From Pseudomonas plecoglossicida NBRC 103162 = DSM 15088 (lineage in GTDB: Bacteria; Pseudomonadota; Gammaproteobacteria; Pseudomonadales; Pseudomonadaceae), in the NCBI RefSeq assembly GCF_000730665.1, contig NZ_BBIV01000008.1, forward strand, positions 1 through 64,000: a DNA stretch of 64,000 nt, given 5' to 3'. The notes beneath the pieces are model-generated. The model was given only the letters and a program-made list of their open reading frames with translations, was not told where the DNA came from and made no database searches. The first letter of the stretch is position 1, and every line of letters starts with the position of its first letter. Shown in pieces: positions 1 through 8,534 of the stretch. Position numbers and translations under genes: made by a program.

Positions 1-25
1 CGTGGGGTCGCGTTGCGGCGGCCTT

Positions 26-251
26 GAGATCGAGCGCCGCCCGCGCGGCGCATCGCGAGCTCTGCTCGCTCCTACAGTTGTTGAAACGTACCTATGCCTG
101 ATATGCCATGGCTGCGAGCCTTGAAGGCTCGACGCGATATCTCGGCGGACGGCAAAAGCGGAAAACCATGGCCTGACAGGCCATGGCACGTTGCAACAAA
201 CGTAGGAGCGAGCAGAGCTCGCGATGCGCCGCGCGGGCGGCGCTCGATATG
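26..251. repeat. Composite element with about 50-bp terminal inverted repeats (copy 1)
   Basis: The left arm (26-75, starting GAGATCGAGCGCCGCC) and the right arm (202-251, ending GCGGCGCTCGAT) are near-perfect reverse complements, and weaker complementarity continues inward. The 126-bp centre holds two further hairpins, CCATGGCCT/AGGCCATGG at 166-186 and CGAGCCTT/AAGGCTCG around 114-131, plus the core GACGCGATATC at 131-141. A homologous copy lies at 49076-49277. No transposase is encoded, so a non-autonomous REP- or MITE-like element is inferred. Confidence 0.8.
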
Positions 252-434
252 CGCTGCGCCACCCCACCAACCCCAAGACAGGCACCCAGCTGCCGTCAAT
301 TTTTTGCTTTGCCGCTTTTGCCGCCCGCCAATTGCCGCTTTCTCATCTTCAAGCGGAAGCACATTGCCGCTTTTCTGGCATCGCCATTTCCCCCGCAGCC
401 TCCCAAGCCCAGCATTCACGGGCTTTCAAGACCT
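252..434. other. Non-coding leader upstream of the flgB promoter
   Basis: I see no convincing gene between the repeat and the flgB promoter. The only structure noted is a weak hairpin, AAGCCC (405-410) with GGGCTT (420-425), not followed by a real T-run. It could be the remnant of a terminator for a gene lying left of the window, or part of the enhancer region of the promoter. Confidence 0.5.
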
Positions 435-450
435 TGGCACAGCTCTTGCT
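435..450 (+). promoter_or_regulatory. Sigma-54 promoter of flgBCDE
   Basis: TGGCAC-N5-TTGCT matches the -24/-12 consensus at every fixed position with the correct GG-to-GC spacing, 48 bp before the flgB start. RpoN control of this operon fits the known Pseudomonas flagellar cascade. Confidence 0.9.
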
Positions 451-498
451 CTACCTTCGCCAACGACATTCCGGTCAACCTTCGAAGGTTTCCCCGAC

Positions 499-909
499 AT
501 GAGCATCAGTTTCGACAAGGCCCTTGGCATCCACGAAAAAGCCCTGGGCTTCCGCGCCCAGCGCGCCGAAGTGCTGGCCAACAACATCGCCAACGCCGAC
601 ACGCCCAACTACAAGGCGCGTGACATGGACTTCTCGTCGGTGCTCGCCGCCGAGAGCCAGAAGCAGCAAAGCGGTGGCCGCTTCGCCATGGACCGTACCA
701 ACAGCCGCCACATCGAGGCCGAAGGCCTGGCGATGGCCGACGACACCCTGCAGTACCGCACCCCTACGCAGCCGTCGATCGACCAGAACACCGTGGATGC
801 GCAGATCGAGCAATCGAACTACACCGAGAACGCCATCGGCTTCCAGGCCAGCTTCACCTTGCTCAACAGTAAATTCAAAGGGCTGGTTTCGGCCCTGCGC
901 GGAGAGTAG
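499..909 (+). CDS. flgB: Flagellar basal-body rod protein FlgB
   Basis: This 136-residue protein is a proximal rod subunit exported by the flagellar type III apparatus and assembled between the MS ring and the distal rod. The N-terminal half carries the rod/hook-family signature LANNIANADTPNYKAR, and the C-terminal half has the amphipathic heptad region expected of axial proteins. The open frame runs further upstream, but ATG 499 gives the normal family length and begins MSISFDKALG; upstream residues are low-complexity translated repeat. It is the first gene of flgBCDE, two bases before flgC, 48 bp downstream of a consensus sigma-54 promoter. Confidence 0.96.
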   Translation: MSISFDKALGIHEKALGFRAQRAEVLANNIANADTPNYKARDMDFSSVLAAESQKQQSGGRFAMDRTNSRHIEAEGLAMADDTLQYRTPTQPSIDQNTVDAQIEQSNYTENAIGFQASFTLLNSKFKGLVSALRGE

Positions 910-911
910 TC

Positions 912-1345
912 ATGTCCCTTGCCAGTGTCTTCCATATCGCCGGTAGCGGCATGAGCGCGCAGAACACTCGCCTCAACACCGTCGCCTCCAACATCGCCAA
1001 CGCCGAGACCGTCTCGTCGAGCATCGACCAGACCTATCGCGCCCGTCATCCGGTGTTCGCCACTACCTTCCAGGACGCCCAGGCCGGCACCAGCCAGTCG
1101 CTGTTCGAGGATCAGGGCGGGGCGTGCAGGTCAAGGGCATCGTCGAGGACCAGAGCAACCTGGAGGCGCGTTACGAGCCCAATCACCCGGCGGCGAACAA
1201 GGACGGCTACGTCTACTACCCGAACGTCAATGTGGTCGAGGAGATGGCCGACATGATCTCCGCCAGCCGCTCGTTCCAGACCAACGCCGAGCTGATGAAC
1301 ACCGCCAAGAACATGATGCAGAAAGTCCTGACCTTGGGTCAGTGA
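912..1345 (+). pseudogene. flgC: Flagellar rod protein FlgC, frameshifted
   Basis: FlgC is a proximal rod protein. The frame from ATG 912 gives the typical N-terminus (ASNIANAETVSS, YRARHPVFAT) as far as FEDQ, then runs into an unrelated tail ending at 1256. The true C-terminal half (GVQVKGIVEDQ, YEPNHPAANKDGYVYY, MMQKVLTLGQ) continues in the -1 frame from 1124 to 1345. The junction is at the G-rich stretch 1115-1124 (GGGCGGGGCG), so one base, or 3n+1 bases, appears to be missing. With one base restored the product would be about 144 residues, near the usual length. All neighbours are intact, so this is either a recent null mutation or a sequencing error in the GGGG run. No canonical slippery heptamer is seen. 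Confidence 0.9.
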
Positions 1346-1360
1346 TAAGGAATCCAGACC

Positions 1361-2068
1361 ATGGCAGTCGATAGCACCAACGGTGTGAACCTCAACGATG
1401 TCCTTTCGGCATCGGGTGTCGGTGCGCCCACCAAGAAGACCACCGATACCGCTTCCAAGACCGGCTCCGACGCGCTCGGCAAGGACGCGTTCCTGCAGCT
1501 GCTGGTTACCCAGATGCAGAACCAGAACCCGCTCGATCCTCAGGACAACAGCGAGTTCGTCGCCCAGTTGGCGCAGTTCAGCAGCCTCGAAGGCATCACC
1601 AACCTCAATGACTCGGTGACCAGCATCACCAACGCCCTGGCCTCGTCCCAGGCGCTGCAGGCTTCGTCGCTGGTCGGGCGCTCGGTGATCGCGCAGAACG
1701 ACAAGGCGGTGGTCGATACCGCCGAAAGCTTCAACGGCCAGTTCATCGTGCCGCAGGCGATCAGCGAAGCGAAGATCACCATCAAGGACAAGGACGGCAA
1801 CACCGTCAAGACCATCGAGCTGGGCGAGCAGAAAGCCGGTTATGCCGACTTCATCTGGGATGGCACCAATGCCAGTGGCGAGAAAGTCGACCCGGGCACC
1901 TACACCTTCACCGCCAGCACCACCGTCGATGGCCAGAGCGTGCAGATGAACACCCTGCTGCCGGCCAAGGTGACCAGCGTCAGCTTCAACGCCACCGGCG
2001 AAATGGTGCTGAACCTCGCAGGTGTCGGCAAGGTTTCCCTCTCCGACGTACAAACCATCGGTATCTAA
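1361..2068 (+). CDS. flgD: Hook-capping scaffold protein FlgD
   Basis: FlgD (235 residues) caps the growing hook and guides FlgE polymerisation; it is absent from the finished structure. The conserved N-terminal segment FLQLLVTQMQNQNPLDP and the following EFVAQLAQFSSLEGI are diagnostic, and the C-terminal half matches the FlgD tudor/Ig-like region (GYADFIWDGTNASGE, DPGTYTF). ATG 1361 follows the fragment AAGGAA. It sits between flgC and the hook gene as in other Pseudomonas. Confidence 0.96.
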   Translation: MAVDSTNGVNLNDVLSASGVGAPTKKTTDTASKTGSDALGKDAFLQLLVTQMQNQNPLDPQDNSEFVAQLAQFSSLEGITNLNDSVTSITNALASSQALQASSLVGRSVIAQNDKAVVDTAESFNGQFIVPQAISEAKITIKDKDGNTVKTIELGEQKAGYADFIWDGTNASGEKVDPGTYTFTASTTVDGQSVQMNTLLPAKVTSVSFNATGEMVLNLAGVGKVSLSDVQTIGI

Positions 2069-2098
2069 GACCCGCTAGCGCGGCACAGGAGCAAATTC

Positions 2099-3460
2099 AT
2101 GTCTTTCAATGTCGGCCTTAGCGGTCTGTACGCAGCAGAAAAACAACTGGACGTTACCGGCAACAACATTGCCAACGTCAATACCACCGGTTTCAAGTCC
2201 TCGCGCGCCGAGTTCGCCGACGTCTATGCCGGTGCCAACCGCCTGGGTGTGGGCAAGAACCAGGTCGGTGCCGGTGTGCGCCTGGCGGCGGTGTCGCAGC
2301 AGTTCTCCCAGGGTGACGTCAACTCCACCGGCAACGTGCTGGACATGGGCATCCAGGGCCAGGGCTTCTTCGTGCTGTCCGACAACGGTTCGCGCGTCTA
2401 TACCCGCGCAGGTGCCTTCCAGGCGGACAAAGACAACTTCGTGGTCACCTCGGACGGCCTGCGCCTGCAAGGCTATGCCGCCGACTCCACCGGCAAGATC
2501 CAGAAGGGTGTGCTGACCGACCTGAAGATCGACACTTCGGCGCTGCAGCCCAAGGCCACCACCCTGATCGACCAGGGCATCAACCTCAACTCCTCGGCTG
2601 CCGACATTCCGCTGCAGGTCTATGACAGCAACACGCCACCCGTGCTGGTGCCGAACAAGGTGTTCGACCCATCCGACGAGACCACCTACACCAAATCGTT
2701 CCCGACCAAGGTCTACGACAGCCAGGGCAACGAGCACACCATGGAGCAGTTCTACCGCAAGACCGGCACCAACGAGTGGACCATGTACACCCTGGTCGAC
2801 GGGCGCAACCCGTTCGACCCGTCGTCCACCACGCCGCTCACCGGTACCATCAACTTCAACAGCGATGGCTCGGTTGCCAGCATGACCGCCGATAACACCG
2901 GCCACCCGGCGGGTGCCTCGTTCACGGTGACCAACAACACCTTCACCATGACCGGCTGGGTGCCTGCCGTGGAAGATTCCGCGGGCAACTGGGCAGGCAA
3001 CGGCGCCGCTGGCAATGCCGCAGGCATGAAGCTGTCGATGAACAGCACCACCTCCTACAACACCGAGACCGCGCGCATGTCGCAGTCCCAGGACGGTTAT
3101 GCCACCGGCATCCTGTCGAGCCTGAGCATCGACTCGACCGGCGTGCTGTTCGCCAGCTTCAGCAACCAGCAGTCGCGTGCCATCGGCCAGGTGGCCCTGG
3201 CCAGCTTCGCCAACGAGCAAGGCCTGCAGCAGATTGGCGGTACGCGCTGGACCGAGACCTACACCTCGGGCATCCCGGGTATCGATGCGCCGAAGACCGG
3301 CACCCTGGGCAGCGTCGAGTCCAATGCGCTGGAAGGCTCCAACGTCAACCTGACCCAGGAGCTGGTCGAGCTGATCAAGGCGCAGAGCAACTACCAGGCG
3401 AACGCCAAGACCATCTCCACCGAAAGCACAGTGATGCAGACCATCATCCAGATGACCTGA
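2099..3460 (+). CDS. flgE: Flagellar hook protein FlgE
   Basis: This 453-residue protein is the hook subunit, the universal joint between rod and filament. The N-terminal axial signature (NNIANVNTTGFKSSRAEF) and the C-terminal FlgE motif (SNVNLTQELVELI, then SNYQANAKTIST) bracket a central surface-exposed region. ATG 2099 follows CAGGAGCAAATTC. It is the last gene of the first operon: a perfect 12-bp intrinsic terminator starts 24 bases after the stop codon. Confidence 0.97.
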   Translation: MSFNVGLSGLYAAEKQLDVTGNNIANVNTTGFKSSRAEFADVYAGANRLGVGKNQVGAGVRLAAVSQQFSQGDVNSTGNVLDMGIQGQGFFVLSDNGSRVYTRAGAFQADKDNFVVTSDGLRLQGYAADSTGKIQKGVLTDLKIDTSALQPKATTLIDQGINLNSSAADIPLQVYDSNTPPVLVPNKVFDPSDETTYTKSFPTKVYDSQGNEHTMEQFYRKTGTNEWTMYTLVDGRNPFDPSSTTPLTGTINFNSDGSVASMTADNTGHPAGASFTVTNNTFTMTGWVPAVEDSAGNWAGNGAAGNAAGMKLSMNSTTSYNTETARMSQSQDGYATGILSSLSIDSTGVLFASFSNQQSRAIGQVALASFANEQGLQQIGGTRWTETYTSGIPGIDAPKTGTLGSVESNALEGSNVNLTQELVELIKAQSNYQANAKTISTESTVMQTIIQMT

Positions 3461-3483
3461 TGGTCGCTGCTTGATGGTGTGTG

Positions 3484-3520
3484 GACGAACCCCTTTGTCG
3501 TGAAGGGGTTCGTCGTTTTT
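3484..3520 (+). terminator. Intrinsic terminator of flgBCDE
   Basis: A perfect 12-bp stem, GACGAACCCCTT (3484-3495) with AAGGGGTTCGTC (3503-3514), has a 7-nt loop and is followed by GTTTTT. Confidence 0.93.
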
Positions 3521-3532
3521 GCCGGAGGACTC

Positions 3533-3718
3533 ATGAAGAAGCTGCTGGTCGCGATGCTGGGTGCTTTCTGCCTGTACCAGGCGCAGGCAGGTACTGCGCC
3601 GTGGTGGCGTTGGGAGAGCCAGGTGGATGGGCGCCTGGTGTGCTCGCAATGGTCGCCGGGGGAGGGCTGGAAGCGGTTTGCCGGGCCCTACAACAATGGT
3701 GGCTGTCGCGATAGGTGA
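3533..3718 (+). CDS. Small secreted protein of unknown function between flgE and flgF
   Basis: ATG 3533 follows a strong GGAGGA (3524-3529) and opens a 61-residue protein. Residues 1 to about 19 look like a Sec signal peptide (MKKLLVAMLGAFCLYQAQAG, likely cleaved after AQA). The mature part is about 42 residues, Trp-rich (TAPWWRWES, QWSPGEGW), with two cysteines that could form one disulfide in the periplasm. I do not recognise a family. It lies between two intrinsic terminators (3484-3520 and 3801-3824), so it is transcribed by readthrough or from its own promoter. The signal peptide and Shine-Dalgarno argue for a real gene; a flagellar role is only suggested by position. Confidence 0.7.
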   Translation: MKKLLVAMLGAFCLYQAQAGTAPWWRWESQVDGRLVCSQWSPGEGWKRFAGPYNNGGCRDR

Positions 3719-3800
3719 TTGCCGTTCTGGCCTTATCGCGTTGCCGCCACCGGCAACCCGGCGCCGGATAACCGTCGTCCAGGCGCCCGCCCGATATCGC

Positions 3801-3824
3801 AAGGCCCGTATTCACGGGCTTTTT
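3801..3824 (+). terminator. Intrinsic terminator upstream of flgF
   Basis: AAGGCCCGT (3801-3809) pairs with ACGGGCTTT (3814-3822) around an ATTC loop with one G-T pair, and the T-run extends to 3824. It separates the small secreted protein gene from the flgF promoter 17 bases on. Confidence 0.75.
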
Positions 3825-3840
3825 CACGCTTTCAAGAAGT

Positions 3841-3856
3841 TGGTTCGGAACTTGCT
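3841..3856 (+). promoter_or_regulatory. Sigma-54 promoter of flgFGHIJKL
   Basis: TGGTTC-N5-TTGCT has the invariant GG and GC at correct spacing and a perfect -12 element; -24 positions 4 and 5 differ from TGGCAC. It lies 60 bp before the flgF start. Confidence 0.8.
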
Positions 3857-3915
3857 TTAGTGCCTGCACAGCAACGGCAGGCGGCAAACGCTCGCCAGTG
3901 CAGCGGAGGATGACT

Positions 3916-4656
3916 GTGGACAAGATGCTTTACGTGGCCATGACCGGCGCCAGCCAGAACGCGCTGGCGCAGAAGGCCCACGCCAACAACCTGGCGAATA
4001 TTTCCACCAATGGCTTCCAGCGCGACCTGGAGCAGGCGCGCTCGATGCCGGTGTTTGGCGACAGCTTTCCGTCACGGGCGTTCGCCATGACCGAACGGCC
4101 GGCCACCGACTTCAGCGAAGGCCCGATGGTCGAGACCGGGCGCGACCTGGACGTGGCCGTGGCCGGGCAGGGCTTCATCGCCGTGCAGGCGCCCGATGGC
4201 AGCGAAGCCTATGTGCGTACCGGCAGCCTCAACATCGATGCCCTCGGCGTGCTGCGTGCCGGCAACGGCATGCCGGTGATCGGCAACGGTGGTCCGATCG
4301 CCATTCCCCCCGAGCAGAAAGTCGAGATCGGCGCCGACGGCACCATCAGCATCCGCTCCATGGGCGAAGACCCACGGGTGATGGCCGAGGTCGACCGCAT
4401 CAAGCTGGTCAACCCCGACACCAAAGGCCTGAACAAGGGCCTGGACGGTCTGATCCACACCGAAAATGGCCAGCCGGCCGCTGCCGACGTCAACGTCCGG
4501 GTGGTCTCGGGCTTCCTGGAGGGCAGCAACGTCAACGCCGTGGAAGAAATGGCCTCGGTGCTGACGCTGTCCCGTCAATTCGAACTGCACGTGAAGATGA
4601 TGAACGCGGCCAAGGAAGGCGACGAAGCCATGGCGCGTGTTTTGCAACTCGGCTAA
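3916..4656 (+). CDS. flgF: Flagellar proximal rod protein FlgF
   Basis: FlgF (246 residues) is a rod subunit. The signature ANNLANISTNGFQRD lies near the N-terminus and the FlgG/E-type motif SGFLEGSNVNAVEEM near the C-terminus. I place the start at GTG 3916 because GGAGGA (3905-3910) is ideally spaced from it and the protein then begins (M)DKMLYVAMTGAS, as in relatives. The in-frame ATG at 3910 overlaps the Shine-Dalgarno. First gene of the second flg operon, behind a sigma-54 site. Confidence 0.95.
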   Translation: MDKMLYVAMTGASQNALAQKAHANNLANISTNGFQRDLEQARSMPVFGDSFPSRAFAMTERPATDFSEGPMVETGRDLDVAVAGQGFIAVQAPDGSEAYVRTGSLNIDALGVLRAGNGMPVIGNGGPIAIPPEQKVEIGADGTISIRSMGEDPRVMAEVDRIKLVNPDTKGLNKGLDGLIHTENGQPAAADVNVRVVSGFLEGSNVNAVEEMASVLTLSRQFELHVKMMNAAKEGDEAMARVLQLG

Positions 4657-4703
4657 CCACACTTGAACGGGTGCCGTAAAACAGGCGCACGAGGAGAAAA
4701 CTG

Positions 4704-5489
4704 ATGCTTCCGGCTCTTTGGGTCGCTAAAACCGGCCTGTCCGCCCAGGACACCAACCTCACGGTCATTTCCAACAACCTGGCCAACGTTTCGACCACCG
4801 GTTTCAAGCGTGACCGTGCCGAATTCCAGGACCTGCTGTATCAGATCAAGCGCCAGCCAGGTGCCCAGTCGACCCAGGACAGCGAACTGCCGTCGGGCCT
4901 ACAGGTCGGTACCGGCGTGCGCATCGTCGGCACCCAGAAAAACTTCCAGACCGGCAGCCTGCAGACCACCGAAAACCCCCTGGACATGGCGGTCAACGGC
5001 CGTGGCTTCTTCCAGGTGCTGCAGCCCGATGGCACCGTCTCGTACACCCGTGACGGTACCTTCCACCTGAACTCCGACGGCCAGATCGTCACCGCCAACG
5101 GCTTCGCCCTGGAGCCTGCGATCGTGGTGCCGAACGACGCCCAGACCTTCACCGTCGGCCAGGACGGCACCGTGTCGATCACCACCGCCGGCAACCCGGC
5201 CGCGCAGGTCATCGGCAACCTGCAGACCGCCGACTTCATCAACCCGGCCGGCCTGCAGGCGATCGGCGACAACCTGTTCCTGGAAACCGCCGCCAGCGGC
5301 GCGCCCCAGGTCGGTACCCCGGGTTTGAACGGTTTCGGCACCACCCTGCAGCAGACCCTGGAAAACTCCAACGTCAGCACCGTCGAAGAGCTGGTGAACA
5401 TGATCACCACCCAGCGCGCCTACGAGATGAACTCCAAGGTCATCTCCACCGCCGACCAGATGCTTTCGTTCGTCACCCAGCAGCTGTAA
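4704..5489 (+). CDS. flgG: Flagellar distal rod protein FlgG
   Basis: FlgG (261 residues, the usual length) builds the distal rod that crosses the peptidoglycan and outer-membrane rings. N-terminal NNLANVSTTGFKRDRAEF and C-terminal ENSNVSTVEELVNMI with QRAYEMNSKVIS are classic. The start ATG 4704 has a strong GAGGAG upstream. It is 47 bp after flgF. Confidence 0.97.
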   Translation: MLPALWVAKTGLSAQDTNLTVISNNLANVSTTGFKRDRAEFQDLLYQIKRQPGAQSTQDSELPSGLQVGTGVRIVGTQKNFQTGSLQTTENPLDMAVNGRGFFQVLQPDGTVSYTRDGTFHLNSDGQIVTANGFALEPAIVVPNDAQTFTVGQDGTVSITTAGNPAAQVIGNLQTADFINPAGLQAIGDNLFLETAASGAPQVGTPGLNGFGTTLQQTLENSNVSTVEELVNMITTQRAYEMNSKVISTADQMLSFVTQQL

Positions 5490-5529
5490 GCCCAAGGCCT
5501 AGTCCCTGTTACACCGTGAGGTAAGCGTC

Positions 5530-6225
5530 ATGAAACGTTCGTTGTCCGTCTTCGCCCTGGGGGGGGCGGTGTTGCTGGCTGGTTGCGTCGCGCCGACGCC
5601 CAAGCCCAACGACCCGTACTATGCGCCGGTCCTGCCGCGCACCCCGTTGCCGGCGGCGGCCAACAACGGTTCGATCTACCAGGCCGGCTTCGAGCAGAGC
5701 CTGTACACCGACCGCAAGGCCTTCCGGGTCGGTGACATCATCACCATCACGCTCAACGAGAAGACCTCTGCGAGCAAGAACGCCGGCTCGCAGATCCAGA
5801 AGAACAGCAAGGCCGACATCGGCCTGACCTCGCTGTTCGGCACCACCCCGAGCACCAACAACCCGTTCGGCAGCGGTGACCTGTCCCTTGAAGCCGGCTA
5901 CAGCGGTGACCGCGCCACCAAGGGCGACAGCAAGGCGACCCAGGGCAACACCCTGACCGGCTCGATCACCGTCACCGTCGCCGAAGTGCTGCCCAACGGC
6001 ATCATTGCCGTGCGCGGCGAGAAGTGGCTGACCCTGAACACCGGCGAAGAGCTGGTGCGCATCGCCGGCATGGTGCGTGCCGACGACATCGCCACCGACA
6101 ACACCGTGCCGTCGACCCGGGTGGCCGATGCACGCATCACCTATTCGGGCACCGGCTCGTTCGCCGACGCCAGCCAGCCGGGCTGGCTGGACCGCTTCTT
6201 CATCAGCCCGCTCTGGCCCTTCTGA
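5530..6225 (+). CDS. flgH: Flagellar L-ring lipoprotein FlgH
   Basis: FlgH (231 residues) forms the outer-membrane L ring around the rod. A lipoprotein signal peptide ends in the lipobox LAGC with Cys19 as the lipidated residue. The body contains the conserved [19 protein letters not shown] and, near the C-terminus, [14 protein letters not shown] and [17 protein letters not shown] 5530 follows GTGAGG. It lies between flgG and flgI and is co-transcribed with them. Confidence 0.97.
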   Translation: MKRSLSVFALGGAVLLAGCVAPTPKPNDPYYAPVLPRTPLPAAANNGSIYQAGFEQSLYTDRKAFRVGDIITITLNEKTSASKNAGSQIQKNSKADIGLTSLFGTTPSTNNPFGSGDLSLEAGYSGDRATKGDSKATQGNTLTGSITVTVAEVLPNGIIAVRGEKWLTLNTGEELVRIAGMVRADDIATDNTVPSTRVADARITYSGTGSFADASQPGWLDRFFISPLWPF

Positions 6226-6237
6226 GTACGGATGAAC

Positions 6238-7347
6238 ATGTTCAACCTAAGGCAGCTGATTGCCGCGACCTTGCTTCTGTCCTGCGCGTTCGGTGCCCAT
6301 GCCGAGCGCCTCAAGGACATCGCCAGCATCTCTGGCGTGCGTTCCAACCAGTTGATCGGCTACGGCCTGGTGGTGGGGCTCAACGGCACGGGTGACCAGA
6401 CCACCCAGACGCCGTTCACCCTGCAGACCTTCAACAACATGCTGTCGCAGTTCGGCATCAAGGTGCCGGCCGGCTCCGGCAACGTGCAGTTGAAGAACGT
6501 CGCCGCGGTGTCGGTGCATGCCGACCTGCCGGCCTTCGCCAAGCCTGGCCAGGTGGTGGACATCACCGTGTCGTCGATCGGAAACTCCAAGAGCCTGCGC
6601 GGCGGCAGCCTGCTGATGACGCCGCTCAAGGGTATCGACGGCAACGTCTATGCCATCGCCCAGGGCAACCTGGTGGTCGGCGGCTTCGACGCCGAGGGTC
6701 GCGACGGTTCGAAGATCACCGTCAACGTTCCGTCGGCCGGTCGCATTCCTGGTGGCGCCTCGGTAGAGCGCGCGGTGCCGAGCGGTTTCAACCAGGGCAA
6801 CACCCTGACCCTGAACCTCAACCGCCCGGACTTCACCACCGCCAAGCGCATCGTCGACAAGGTCAACGAACTGCTCGGCCCGGGTGTGGCGCAGGCCGTC
6901 GACGGTGGCTCGGTACGGGTCAGCGCACCGATGGACCCGAGCCAGCGCGTCGACTACCTGTCGATCCTGGAGAACCTCGAGATCGATCCGGGCCAGGCCG
7001 TGGCCAAGGTCATCATCAACTCGCGTACCGGCACCATCGTCATTGGCCAGAACGTCAAGGTCTCGCCGGCGGCGGTGACCCACGGCAGCCTGACCGTGAC
7101 CATCACCGAAGACCCGATCGTCAGCCAGCCGGGGCCGTTCTCCAATGGCCAGACCGCCGTGGTGCCGCGCTCGCGAGTCAATGCCGAACAGGAAGCCAAG
7201 CCGATGTTCAAGTTCGGCCCGGGCACCACGCTGGATGAGATCGTCCGTGCGGTGAACCAGGTCGGCGCCGCGCCCAGCGACCTGATGGCCATCCTCGAAG
7301 CCCTGAAGCAGGCCGGCGCGTTGCAAGCCGACCTGATCGTGATCTGA
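6238..7347 (+). CDS. flgI: Flagellar P-ring protein FlgI
   Basis: FlgI (369 residues) is the periplasmic P-ring subunit anchored in peptidoglycan. A Sec signal peptide ([18 protein letters not shown], cleavage near AHA-ER) precedes the family N-terminus [31 protein letters not shown] and the C-terminal [15 protein letters not shown] are highly conserved. I prefer ATG 6238 to the in-frame ATG 6232 because it gives a more typical signal peptide, but the choice is not certain. Confidence 0.96.
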   Translation: MFNLRQLIAATLLLSCAFGAHAERLKDIASISGVRSNQLIGYGLVVGLNGTGDQTTQTPFTLQTFNNMLSQFGIKVPAGSGNVQLKNVAAVSVHADLPAFAKPGQVVDITVSSIGNSKSLRGGSLLMTPLKGIDGNVYAIAQGNLVVGGFDAEGRDGSKITVNVPSAGRIPGGASVERAVPSGFNQGNTLTLNLNRPDFTTAKRIVDKVNELLGPGVAQAVDGGSVRVSAPMDPSQRVDYLSILENLEIDPGQAVAKVIINSRTGTIVIGQNVKVSPAAVTHGSLTVTITEDPIVSQPGPFSNGQTAVVPRSRVNAEQEAKPMFKFGPGTTLDEIVRAVNQVGAAPSDLMAILEALKQAGALQADLIVI

Positions 7348-7358
7348 GGAGCCAGCCG

Positions 7359-8522
7359 ATGAACTCCAAGAGCCTGGTGTCCAGCAGCGCCGACAGTGGC
7401 GCCTACACCGACCTCAATCGACTGAGCTCGCTCAAGCACGGCGACCGCGATAGCGATGCCAACGTGCGCAAGGTAGCCCAGGAGTTCGAGTCGCTGTTCA
7501 TCAGCGAGATGCTCAAGGCCTCGCGCAAAGCCGGTGATGTGCTGGCCGACGACAACCCGATGAACAGCTCGACGGTCAAGCAGTACCGCGACATGTACGA
7601 CCAGCAGCTGGCCGTGAGCATGTCCCGCGAAGGGGGCGGTATCGGCTTGCAGGACGTGCTGGTGCGCCAGCTGTCGAAGCACAAGGGCGCTTCGGTCAAC
7701 ACCAGCCCGTTCCCGCGGATCGAAGGCGCTGCCCCGACGCTGTGGGGCAACAAGGTGGCCGAACCCGTGCACACCGCCCAGTCGGCCAGCCGCAATGACG
7801 TGGCCGCGTTGAATTCGCGCCGCCTGGCCTTGCCCGGCAAGCTTACCGACCGCCTGCTGGCCGGTATCGTGCCGTCCGCCGCAAACCCGGCCGCAGCCAT
7901 CAATAGCGCCGCCGTGCCGGCCCGTGACGGGCAGCAGGTGGCAAGAGCCATCGCCGTGCCTGACAACGGCCTGCGCATCACCGGCCGCGCCGTGGCCCAA
8001 CCACCGCTGGCGCCGAAGAAAGCTTTCGCCGACAGCGACGCCTTCGTCGCCACCATGCTGCCGATGGCCGAGCAGGCGGCCAAGCGCATTGGCGTCGACC
8101 CGCGCTACCTGGTGGCCCAGGCGGCGCTGGAAACCGGTTGGGGCAAGTCGGTCATGCGCAACAGCGATGGCAGCAGCAGCCACAACCTGTTCGGCATCAA
8201 GGCCACCGGCAACTGGGAAGGCGATTCGGCGCGGGCGATCACCAGCGAGTTCCGCGACGGCCAGTTCGTCAAGGAAACGGCGGCGTTCCGTTCCTACGAT
8301 TCCTACCAGGACAGTTTCCACGACCTGGTCAGCCTGCTGCAGAACAACGCCCGCTATCAAGATGCGGTGAAGGCGGCCGATAAACCAGAACAGTTCGTGC
8401 AAGAGTTGCAGAAGGCCGGGTACGCCACAGACCCGAACTACGCCAGCAAGATCTCGCAGATCGCAAGACAGATGAAGTCGTACGAGCAATACGCAGCGCT
8501 CGGTACCACAACGAAACTTTAA
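7359..8522 (+). CDS. flgJ: Rod cap and peptidoglycan hydrolase FlgJ
   Basis: FlgJ (387 residues) has two domains. The N-terminal rod-scaffold domain (roughly 20-105, with EFESLFISEMLKASRK and KQYRDMYDQQLAVSM) caps the growing rod. A long Ala/Pro-containing linker leads to a C-terminal glucosaminidase-type domain (about 225-380) with AQAALETGWGKSVMR, HNLFGIKA and FRSYDSYQDSFHDLV, which opens the peptidoglycan for the rod. The dual-domain form is typical of gammaproteobacteria. Start ATG 7359 follows GAGGAG, 11 bp after flgI. Confidence 0.96.
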   Translation: MNSKSLVSSSADSGAYTDLNRLSSLKHGDRDSDANVRKVAQEFESLFISEMLKASRKAGDVLADDNPMNSSTVKQYRDMYDQQLAVSMSREGGGIGLQDVLVRQLSKHKGASVNTSPFPRIEGAAPTLWGNKVAEPVHTAQSASRNDVAALNSRRLALPGKLTDRLLAGIVPSAANPAAAINSAAVPARDGQQVARAIAVPDNGLRITGRAVAQPPLAPKKAFADSDAFVATMLPMAEQAAKRIGVDPRYLVAQAALETGWGKSVMRNSDGSSSHNLFGIKATGNWEGDSARAITSEFRDGQFVKETAAFRSYDSYQDSFHDLVSLLQNNARYQDAVKAADKPEQFVQELQKAGYATDPNYASKISQIARQMKSYEQYAALGTTTKL

Positions 8523-8534
8523 GGGTATGGAACC

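Noticed and set aside
912..1345. Programmed -1 frameshifting in flgC
   Set aside because: The sequence GGCGGGGCG has no canonical slippery heptamer and no downstream pseudoknot was evident; FlgC is not known to need frameshifting.
2075..3802. Minus-strand frame of 575 codons opposite flgE
   Set aside because: Antisense to flgE and also crosses two intrinsic terminators and the small secreted protein gene; no domain.
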